Part shown: one piece after another, positions 1 to 5,669 of the stretch | How the letters are laid out: the number at the start of each line of letters is the position of its first letter | Position numbering within the stretch: the stretch's first letter is position 1 | Virus record (IMG/VR): IMGVR_UViG_3300009604_000003 | Coordinates: 1 to 50,595 of that record | DNA from: a virus | Direction: 5' to 3' (one strand) | Length of the DNA stretch: 50,595 bases | Translations under genes and position numbers: made by a program | The notes under the pieces: generated by a model | Told to the model about the DNA's origin: nothing | Databases searched by the model: none | Seen by the model: only the letters and a program-made list of their open reading frames with translations

Positions 1-107
1 ATTGCCTCTTGTTCCTCGTTTAGTTTGTCAATAGCCAAGCATAGTGCTTGTCCTATGATGAACTGTCCACGCATACCCCGTGCAAACTCTGCTGCTTCTT
101 CTGACAT
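1..107 (-). CDS. Partial 5' copy of the RGxFIIGQAL-type phage gene
   Basis: This is the beginning of the gene found whole at 50256-50579, repeated here by the terminal overlap. The start codon is at 105-107 and the frame runs off the left edge. It is not a separate gene. On the closed circle it lies immediately downstream of the endolysin gene. Confidence 0.9.
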   Translation of the reverse strand, partial: MSEEAAEFARGMRGQFIIGQALCLAIDKLNEEQEA

Positions 108-123
108 ATCATCCCCTTTCTAA
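1..123. repeat. Terminal direct repeat, left copy (contig closure)
   Basis: These 123 bases are identical to positions 50473-50595. The repeat cuts through a leftward gene whose full copy lies at 50256-50579. Its length and perfect identity are typical of the overlap an assembler leaves on a circular contig, so the molecule is circular or circularly permuted. A genuine short terminal repeat is possible but less likely, because it would sit inside a coding region. Confidence 0.95.
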
Positions 124-528
124 GACCGCTCTAACCCTGTTCCAATACTTCTTGGTCTGATCCTTGTAATGACCAAGTGGACCACCATTCCATATCCTCG
201 CCTTATCCTGATCGGTAGGCTCCCGTCCTAGTCTCTCGTGAGTGGCATACCTGTCTTGGTACGCCCTGAATACTAGAACTGCGTAGTCTAGCCGATCACA
301 ATCAGACCACTCGCCTTCTAAGTTTGCGTCTATCCATGCTGAACGTGTGATCTGAAGGGGTCCACGTTCCTCGTGTTTGCCCCATATAGTTCCTTCACGT
401 GAGCCTGTTTCGACCTGCCAGATCGCTGCTTCAAGGGGAGTGAGATTGCTAGTCTCCTCCCCATGAAGTGCGACCTTAGCACCGATTAGAATCGAACTAA
501 TGAACAGTGCTAAGTACACATATCTCAT
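109..528 (-). CDS. Lysozyme-like endolysin with N-terminal signal/anchor
   Basis: This 139-residue protein is a probable peptidoglycan-cleaving lysin of the lysozyme/SLT-like fold. The N-terminus is a hydrophobic stretch (MRYVYLALFISSILIG), suggesting a signal peptide or signal-anchor-release segment. A likely catalytic Glu lies in AIWQVETGSR, followed by GPLQIT and ARIWNGGP, the pattern of short phage and bacterial transglycosylase-like lysins. The frame is open six codons further upstream, but I chose the Met at 528 because its ATG overlaps the TGA of the preceding gene (ATGA), showing translational coupling. It lies far from the membrane/lysis cassette at 37-38 kb. The fold is inferred from motifs only. 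Confidence 0.78.
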   Translation of the reverse strand: MRYVYLALFISSILIGAKVALHGEETSNLTPLEAAIWQVETGSREGTIWGKHEERGPLQITRSAWIDANLEGEWSDCDRLDYAVLVFRAYQDRYATHERLGREPTDQDKARIWNGGPLGHYKDQTKKYWNRVRAVLERG

Positions 529-749
529 GCTTTCAAGCCCTCCCATGTACCTGAATCGGTATCAAACTCAACGCCTTTACGTGAGAGTTCTGCCCCAAGT
601 TCTTTACAGGTCCAGCCTACGCTAGTCGCAGGATTCATACCCTCGATACCGAGGTGCTTCTTAGCACGATCACGAAAACCTTTCCGGTCATCCTTTGATG
701 AACCGAACATGTCAGCAAAACTCGGCTGACTTTCTTGCTTAGTAGTCAT
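525..749 (-). CDS. Small hypothetical protein, coupled to the endolysin
   Basis: The 74-residue product is charged and soluble, with a basic middle (KDDRKGFRDRAKKHLG) and a C-terminal half rich in Gly and acidic residues. I recognise no family. An AGGGGGT Shine-Dalgarno lies upstream of the ATG at 749, and the TGA overlaps the endolysin start by 4 nt. The coupling suggests joint expression with lysis, but function is unknown. Confidence 0.7.
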   Translation of the reverse strand: MTTKQESQPSFADMFGSSKDDRKGFRDRAKKHLGIEGMNPATSVGWTCKELGAELSRKGVEFDTDSGTWEGLKA

Positions 750-840
750 ATGACTACCCCCTTTCTATGGAGAAGGAACTGAATGGGCTGTCGCCCACCC
801 AGTCCCCGGAGTAACACTGCAATGAGGAAGTGTTAGTTCT
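750..840 (-). other. Intergenic spacer with two small hairpins
   Basis: The spacer between the VWA-like gene and the 74-residue gene holds a TGGGC/GCCCA hairpin with a 4-nt loop (784-797) and an AACACT/AGTGTT pairing (812-833). Neither is followed by a clear T-run, so a terminator call would be weak. No further gene is visible. Confidence 0.35.
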
Positions 841-1893
841 TTATGCCATGGCTCTGTATACCTCTTCCCCGTGCTTCTCTCCGACTAACTGATGGAGTAG
901 TCCCATCACCCTGTCACACTGATCCCCACCCTCTCCCCACGATGTCTCTACTATCGTATCCAGTCCCAGTGCATCACGAACGTAGTCCTTAGTTTCCAAT
1001 GCCCTTCCATGACTAGGATCACCGATACATGAGGATCTCTGTATCTGGAAGCAGTATCTCCTGAACAGACCGGGGACTCCTACACTCATGATCCGTTCAA
1101 CATCGAGAGGTTCGTGTCCCCCCTTCATAGGCCACATGATTGCCACGTTGTAGTCATCCCAACAGGTTCCAGTGTGACCTCCATCTGGATCACCAGTAAC
1201 TGGCGAACCATCTGGATCCTTAGTCCCATCATCCCAAGGGGGATGATCTTGGTGCTGGTTGGACAGCCCCCATATCTCCACTCCATATCCCAGTGCTGTC
1301 AGTCTCTCACATAAGCAGGCTGCCATTGCTGACATCCTGCCGAACGTCTCCTCACTGTTTCCCCATGAGACACAGACATTTATTCCGATTTTGATGATCG
1401 GATTCACACCGATGTTGGTAACGCTATCGAATACCGGGATCGGTCGGTCTGTGAACGTGGACTCTAGGTGACGTATGGGATGGACAAATCCACCACACCA
1501 GTCGTACTCATGCTTTCTTCGAGCGGACTGGCACTCTTCCATCGGCAACTCTAGTCCCATTCGAGCAGTGATTTCGGTGTTCAACTCGTGATAGATCTCA
1601 CGGCACTTATCCGATGGAGCCTTTCCTTGTAAGAGAATCTCGTCGGTCCCCTTGCTTCCATGTGAACCGAACACCCATTCATCATCGTGATCTCGACCAT
1701 ACTTCACTCCGTAGTGAGTATCCTCATCGAAAGGACGCTCCGTTTCTGCTTGGCGCATGAGATCAGTAAGGGACGGGAACCTTATCTCATGTACTTTGTG
1801 CCACTGAACACCGCCATCGTCAGCCTTGTTCACCCATCGAACATCTGCTCTAAGGGCACCCGGCATCTCATGGATTCTCATATCGTTACTCAT
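841..1893 (-). CDS. VWA-like partner of the MoxR/CobS-type ATPase
   Basis: This 350-residue protein probably has a von Willebrand A-like fold and acts with the AAA+ ATPase encoded just upstream. The segment around residues 165-210 (IIKIGINVCVSWGNSEETFG, then a helix and GYGVEIWG) has the alternating strand/helix layout of VWA-like proteins known as partners of MoxR-type ATPases, some filed as DUF7192. A full MIDAS DxSxS is not visible; the strand ends in VSWGNS instead. It overlaps the ATPase gene by 8 nt (GATGAGTAACG), so the two are translated together. The family assignment is by pattern memory and moderate. Confidence 0.6.
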   Translation of the reverse strand: MSNDMRIHEMPGALRADVRWVNKADDGGVQWHKVHEIRFPSLTDLMRQAETERPFDEDTHYGVKYGRDHDDEWVFGSHGSKGTDEILLQGKAPSDKCREIYHELNTEITARMGLELPMEECQSARRKHEYDWCGGFVHPIRHLESTFTDRPIPVFDSVTNIGVNPIIKIGINVCVSWGNSEETFGRMSAMAACLCERLTALGYGVEIWGLSNQHQDHPPWDDGTKDPDGSPVTGDPDGGHTGTCWDDYNVAIMWPMKGGHEPLDVERIMSVGVPGLFRRYCFQIQRSSCIGDPSHGRALETKDYVRDALGLDTIVETSWGEGGDQCDRVMGLLHQLVGEKHGEEVYRAMA

Positions 1894-3166
1894 CGTCGAT
1901 CACCTTTGCCCTTTCCTCGTCAGTCCAGTCTGCCATGCAAGCCTTCATGATTGAGTCATCACTCTTGCCGTCTCCATTGACACGACCTGCTTCGGTACAG
2001 CGATAGTGAACCGCTCTAGCAGCAGCAGCCACCGTCCTAGTGGATGGAATCCTGTGGGGGAGGTTCGCTTTAGCACACTTCTTCCGAAGTTTGTGAATCC
2101 TCTCCAGTAATCCCAGTGCATCCTGAAGGATACGGCGTTCTAGATTCTCGTCATACCCTACGAATATTCGGCATAGACCGGGGAAGCGATCCATCACAGC
2201 AGCATCCTGCTTCATACGACCTGTGTACTCCCCAGTGGGACCACACAGGGTATTCATAGCGATGATGGGGATGAAGTCCGGGTGCTGTGTAGCCATCGGC
2301 TTATCCCTCCTGAATGGCACGGGTCCATGGCCGTTACCGTCATAGAACGGGTTTAGTCCCACTGCTGCATTCGGTTCGAGGTTATCGAACTCATCGCTGA
2401 AGTGGATGCCCCCGTTTTCGTACATGTTCAGCATCTCATGCTCATTGAAGCCACCAGTTCGAGCGTCTGGAATGCCGAGGTAATCGAACACGGTAGTGCG
2501 GTTAGTGCAGGAGATCTCACTGAACGGCAGTCCAAGTGCCTTGGCAATCGAGGACACCATTCGAGACTTCCCAGTACCACGGGGACCATGGAGTAGGACT
2601 CGTTGCTGCTCCATGACAGTCTGTAGTACCGATGGGAACGCTTCATGCTGGTCATAAACGCCGTGCTTTTGCTGACGTTCAGGAACAGTGACCTCGATCT
2701 TCACTCGACAGTGATCGATAGCAACCTTCTCAGCAACGTCAGCAGCAGCCTCTTTAGCGACCCTTCTAACCTCGGTCCAGTCCACCTCAGCAGAGCCAAC
2801 CAAGTCCTTGATCGTACTAATGAGGACATGATCCTCTCTGGTTGGTTCGTCTTTGAACCAGTAAGAGTCATGTGAGGGATCGATCCCCAGTTCCTCACAT
2901 GCTGCTGACCATCCAGCCCAACCCGTTCCTGTCTCTTCGGGCCTGTTCTCCCATCGGGACATGTAAATCACCTTGGCGATTGCATCTCCTGAGATGGCAG
3001 CCTTACGAACCTCGTGTTTACGAGCAAAGTTCAGGCTATTCGGGAAATGCCCTTCACGGCACCTTGCGAGGTAGTCTTTGAAACCCCTCGCAGTCATGCC
3101 GTACGTATCCGTGTCCCATCTATCTGATGGTATCGGATCGAATGACATATAATCGTTATCTAACAT
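1886..3166 (-). CDS. AAA+ ATPase, MoxR/CobS-like
   Basis: The 426-residue protein is a single AAA+ ATPase of the MoxR/CobS (dynein-related) class, which remodels protein complexes with a VWA-containing partner. Walker A is GPRGTGKS at about residues 194-201 and Walker B is IHFSDEFDN at about 254-262, followed by a sensor-like IIAMNT strand and an RFPGLC segment. The N-terminal 150 residues are helical and not recognised. AGGAG stands 8 nt before the ATG at 3166. The gene follows the iteron/palindrome region and is coupled to the VWA-like gene. Such pairs occur in several phages, but the substrate is unknown. Confidence 0.82.
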   Translation of the reverse strand: MLDNDYMSFDPIPSDRWDTDTYGMTARGFKDYLARCREGHFPNSLNFARKHEVRKAAISGDAIAKVIYMSRWENRPEETGTGWAGWSAACEELGIDPSHDSYWFKDEPTREDHVLISTIKDLVGSAEVDWTEVRRVAKEAAADVAEKVAIDHCRVKIEVTVPERQQKHGVYDQHEAFPSVLQTVMEQQRVLLHGPRGTGKSRMVSSIAKALGLPFSEISCTNRTTVFDYLGIPDARTGGFNEHEMLNMYENGGIHFSDEFDNLEPNAAVGLNPFYDGNGHGPVPFRRDKPMATQHPDFIPIIAMNTLCGPTGEYTGRMKQDAAVMDRFPGLCRIFVGYDENLERRILQDALGLLERIHKLRKKCAKANLPHRIPSTRTVAAAARAVHYRCTEAGRVNGDGKSDDSIMKACMADWTDEERAKVIDDE

Positions 3167-3210
3167 TGCACTGACTCCTACTAAACGATGAAAAACAAAT
3201 CAAAATCTGG

Positions 3211-3269
3211 CCTCTCTCCCCCTCCCCCCTCTCTCTTCATTCTGAAGAGAGAGAGGGGGGAGGGGGAGG
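3211..3269. repeat. GA/CT-rich hairpin, copy 1 of a dispersed family
   Basis: The arms at 3211-3239 and 3243-3269 pair almost completely, with a TTC loop at 3240-3242 and one extra AG in the right arm. The core CTCTCTTCATTCTGAAGAG recurs exactly at 47381-47423 and 50238-50283. It sits just upstream of the AAA+ ATPase start. No T-run follows on the minus strand, so it may be a processing or regulatory hairpin rather than a classical terminator. Confidence 0.85.
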
Positions 3270-3299
3270 TATCCGGCTTCCCCCTCTCACGTTCCTGTT

Positions 3300-3425
3300 C
3301 CTGTATATGTGAACTCCTGTACATGTGAACTGCTCCTGTACATGTGAACTGCTCCTGTAACTGCACCTGTACATGTGAACTTCACCTGCACCTGTGTATG
3401 TGAACTTCACCTGTACATGTGAAAG
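3300..3425. repeat. Six iterons, consensus CCTGTACATGTGAACT
   Basis: Direct repeats begin at 3300, 3316, 3335, 3366, 3391 and 3410, each close to CCTGTRYATGTGAACT. The unit contains the palindrome TGTACA or its variant. Such arrays commonly bind a replication initiator or repressor. The array lies in a 426-base gene-free stretch between the 99-residue gene and the AAA+ ATPase gene. Here the unit is short, spacers vary from 0 to 15 nt, and there are no unique CRISPR-like spacers. Confidence 0.85.
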
Positions 3426-3580
3426 CCTCACGTGAGGGAGTCGCACCCTCACGTGAGAATGGAGAGTTATATCTCACGTGAGGAGATCATCCTCACATGA
3501 GAAAACTCACGTAAGAGAGAGTTATCTCTCACGTGAGGGAAGGGAGAAAAACTCCCTAGAGAGAGGGAAGTCCCTCTAGG
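3426..3580. repeat. Cluster of TCACGTGA palindromes and fold-backs
   Basis: TCACGTGA occurs at 3428, 3449, 3474 and 3529, with one-base variants at 3493 and 3508. Neighbouring copies pair with each other, for example 3427-3438 with 3446-3457, to form larger fold-backs. ACTCCCTAGAG pairs with CTCTAGGGAGT at the right end. This looks like a multi-site binding region adjoining the iterons. A further copy (CCTTCACGTGAAGG) lies inside the next gene. Confidence 0.8.
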
Positions 3581-3592
3581 GAGTGGGATTGA

Positions 3593-3892
3593 TCAGACCA
3601 TGGCAACCTCCCTTGGAACGAACGGGATTCCCTCCTGAAGGAGGAATCGTTCAGCCTCATCCCTCAGTATGGAGTAGTTGTAGTCCCCGTCTCCATTCAG
3701 ATCGAAGAGGTTGACATCCTCTCCTTCCTGAACAAAACCGTGAGAGAAAGCGAAGAAGATGAACTTGATGTCATTCTTCACGAACTCTGTAACTGAAACA
3801 GGTTCCTTCACGTGAAGGACTGTCTCTGTACCGCTAACGGGAAGTCCTGAAACTGTGACTCTCTCAGTCATAGACTCATTGAATAAACTCAT
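3593..3892 (-). CDS. Hypothetical acidic protein
   Basis: The 99-residue product is acidic and I recognise no family. A stretch FDLNGDGDYN around residue 65 looks like a Ca-binding DxDxD loop, but there is only one. AAAGGGAG precedes the ATG at 3892. The coding sequence itself contains inverted repeats, including a TCCTTCACGTGAAGGA palindrome near 3805 and a GATTCC...GGAATC fold-back near 3630, which is unusual for a gene. Confidence 0.65.
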   Translation of the reverse strand: MSLFNESMTERVTVSGLPVSGTETVLHVKEPVSVTEFVKNDIKFIFFAFSHGFVQEGEDVNLFDLNGDGDYNYSILRDEAERFLLQEGIPFVPREVAMV

Positions 3893-3991
3893 TGCTGTAC
3901 TCCCTTTCAGAGTAGAACTAAAGACTAAAATGGAAAAACTCCCCCTCTCTCGGAGAGAGAGAGGGAGCGGATTCGATCTCTTCAGAAGAGA

Positions 3992-4477
3992 TCAGACTTG
4001 GTTACAGATCCAACGAGAGGTCTTCACTCTCTTAGCATTGTGAAAGATCTTGTTGAAGATCATTCCAGACTGAGAGACTCTCTCTTCAATGGGAAGAGAA
4101 AGCCAGTTCTCAATGGCAAAGTGCTGAGCCTTTGAAGCCCAAACTCGGTTCTCTAGGGAGAACCGGACATTCACTTCCAAACCGGGAAGTTGAGAGGCTT
4201 TCAGGGGAGGAACTGGCCATCCAGACAGTTTCACCAGAGACCTTCCCTCTTCAGCAGGGAGACAGTGAAACTTGATCTCAGTTTCAGTAGGAACTGAAAC
4301 TGGAGCCTCGTTCCCAGAACTCACAGAGTGAGTTCTGGAGAGTTCCATTTGGAGTTGGATCAGAGCCTTGGTACTGAGTCCTTGGAATGTAGCACCTCTC
4401 ATTGAAGGATGGTCCTTCTTGATCCTAGAGATGATACTTTTTCTTGGACTGAGACGATTCTTTGTTGAAACTGTCAT
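3992..4477 (-). CDS. Hypothetical basic protein in a hairpin-rich gene
   Basis: This 161-residue basic protein is the first leftward gene from the divergent region. No family is recognised. AGGAG lies 8 nt before the ATG at 4477. The coding DNA is packed with short perfect inverted repeats: 4046-4061, 4146-4165 (8 bp), 4279-4302 (10 bp), 4314-4338 (11 bp, loop AGA) and 4404-4418. Either the frame is real and constrained by DNA or RNA structure, or the structure is the function and the protein is incidental. The clean start favours a real gene. Confidence 0.6.
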   Translation of the reverse strand: MTVSTKNRLSPRKSIISRIKKDHPSMRGATFQGLSTKALIQLQMELSRTHSVSSGNEAPVSVPTETEIKFHCLPAEEGRSLVKLSGWPVPPLKASQLPGLEVNVRFSLENRVWASKAQHFAIENWLSLPIEERVSQSGMIFNKIFHNAKRVKTSRWICNQV

Positions 4478-4539
4478 TGCAGAAATCTCCTAAATCGAAG
4501 AGGAAGAAATCCGAGCCGAGCCGAAACTTTTTCAGCCCG

Positions 4540-4651
4540 CTGCCCTTCTTTCTTCTCTCTTCTGTTCTCTTGAAGAGGGAAATCTCTCTCCCCTCACTTT
4601 GTTCGGGGAGAGATATTTCCCGTCGAACAGAAGAGAGAGAAAGAAGGGCAG
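4540..4651. repeat. Large nested hairpin upstream of the first leftward gene
   Basis: The outer arms at 4540-4567 and 4625-4651 pair nearly perfectly. They enclose an inner hairpin of about 17 bp (GGGAAATCTCTCTCCCC with a complement ending at about 4620). The structure lies in the leader of the leftward transcript. An open frame runs through it (4425-4661) but its residues simply reflect the repeat and it overlaps the better-supported gene at 3992-4477. Confidence 0.85.
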
Positions 4652-4709
4652 TACTTGCCATCTAACTATCTCCTAGTACTAAAGACATATGGCGTCGGCC
4701 TCGAAAATC

Positions 4710-4738
4710 GGGGGGAGGAGGGAGGGGAGGAGAGGGGG
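4710..4738 (+). other. Potential G-quadruplex tract
   Basis: Four G-runs of three or more (4710-4715, 4720-4722, 4724-4727, 4734-4738) are separated by 4, 1 and 6 nt, which meets the usual quadruplex consensus on the plus strand. It lies between the nested hairpin and the seven-hairpin array, within the only divergent intergenic region of the genome. Confidence 0.6.
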
Positions 4739-4812
4739 AAGTACAGATAACTAAGAAGACCGGACATCTTTGATGCTTACTTATCTATTAGAACTTACTA
4801 AGTCTCTTCACG

Positions 4813-5111
4813 ACAAACACTTAGAATCCATAGGATTATAAGTGTTTGTGAAACTCTGGTTTACCAGAGTTTCACGGCGCACGTTGGGTCACACAGTACA
4901 GAGTACTGTGTGACCCCGATCTGATTTCAAAGTACCACTTAGCATATCTCTTTGGAGATATGCTAAGTGAACCCAGCCACAACGTACCCCTTACTCTGTA
5001 AGGGGTACGTTGGTTTTCCAGAGCCGATCATCGCTTTACAGTACTAACAGGGTTAGTACTGTAAAGCGTACGCGTCTCAGGGGTCGGGTCACATCGTGAC
5101 CCGACCCCTGA
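4813..5111. repeat. Array of seven consecutive near-perfect hairpins
   Basis: Hairpins lie at 4813-4849 (one mismatch), 4848-4875, 4886-4916, 4936-4969, 4980-5012, 5032-5068 and 5077-5111. Their stems are 12-17 bp. Loops are ATA, TTTA, AGA, TTTG, TCT, AGG and ATC. The last six are separated by spacers of about 10, 19, 10, 19 and 8 nt. Stem sequences differ while the form is kept, implying selection on structure. No gene or tRNA is visible here. The array is flanked by leftward genes on one side and rightward genes on the other, so an origin, promoter hub, RNA leader or packaging site are the main options. Confidence 0.97.
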
Positions 5112-5197
5112 CGGCGGGGTTGCTTTTTAGTTATAACCTGCCCCAAGCAAATCTAAATATTTTTGGTACACTCCAGACGATCACAGGAGGATCTCAA

Positions 5198-5554
5198 ATG
5201 GATATACCTATCCCTAAAAAAGCGTGGCCTATTACTGATAAGTTCTTGGTGTACCCCGATCCACCCGACAAGGAAACAGAGGCGGGTATTATAATCACCG
5301 CAAGTTACCCCAAGTTCACTGGAACTGTAGTCAAGTTACCAGCAGATATTGAGGCGATTGATAGTCGTGGTTCATCGCACACTAAGTTCGATGCGAAGAA
5401 GAACGATATCGGCACGTTTGTTACTGTCGGTTCACGAATCCAATGGTCTAGTCAAACCGGATTCGCGGTTCCAGTTACCGTAGATGTAGATGGGGAAGAC
5501 ACTGACTATCTTCTATTCACCATTAGAGATGTGGATTTGATACTAGATGTTTGA
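5198..5554 (+). CDS. GroES-like co-chaperonin
   Basis: The 118-residue product resembles Cpn10/GroES: an opening strand ITDKFLVYPDPPDKETEAGI, then GTVV, then GTFVTVGSRI followed by a DGEDTDYLLFTIRDVDLILDV ending, matching the family order of opening strand, mobile loop, VGDRV-type strand and DILAVI-type end. Phage GroES analogues such as T4 gp31 help the host GroEL fold the capsid protein, which fits its place at the head of the capsid operon. I chose the ATG at 5198 because AGGAGG stands just before it; the frame is open upstream to 5096 but lies in hairpin 7. It carries an insert of about 20 residues (DSRGSSHTKFDAKK) in the middle. Confidence 0.75.
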   Translation: MDIPIPKKAWPITDKFLVYPDPPDKETEAGIIITASYPKFTGTVVKLPADIEAIDSRGSSHTKFDAKKNDIGTFVTVGSRIQWSSQTGFAVPVTVDVDGEDTDYLLFTIRDVDLILDV

Positions 5555-5669
5555 ATTGCCTTTTTTAACTATGATCGCAGATAAATGGAAACTTCCCTTC
5601 GATGAGGGAGAAGGTGATATATTAATAATAGAAGAAGAAGAAGAACCAGAGGACGAACCTGATGGTTAG
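5547..5669 (+). CDS. Small acidic protein before the terminase
   Basis: A 40-residue frame with an acidic tail (IIEEEEEPEDEPDG) starts inside the end of the GroES-like gene (GATGTTTGA) and overlaps the terminase start by 8 nt. The overlaps on both sides suggest a coupled, translated gene. It occupies the usual position of a small terminase subunit but is far too short to be one. Function is unknown. Confidence 0.5.
   Translation: MFELPFLTMIADKWKLPFDEGEGDILIIEEEEEPEDEPDG

Noticed and set aside
1-123. Biological terminal repeat used for packaging
   Set aside because: It lies within a gene and has a length typical of assembly overlap; cannot be fully excluded.
3300-3425. CRISPR array
   Set aside because: Repeats are 16 nt with 0-15 nt variable gaps and no unique spacers or cas genes; they behave as iterons.
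4425-4661. 78-residue leftward gene
   Set aside because: It is translated from the nested hairpin, overlaps the better-supported gene with a good ribosome-binding site, and has no sensible composition.
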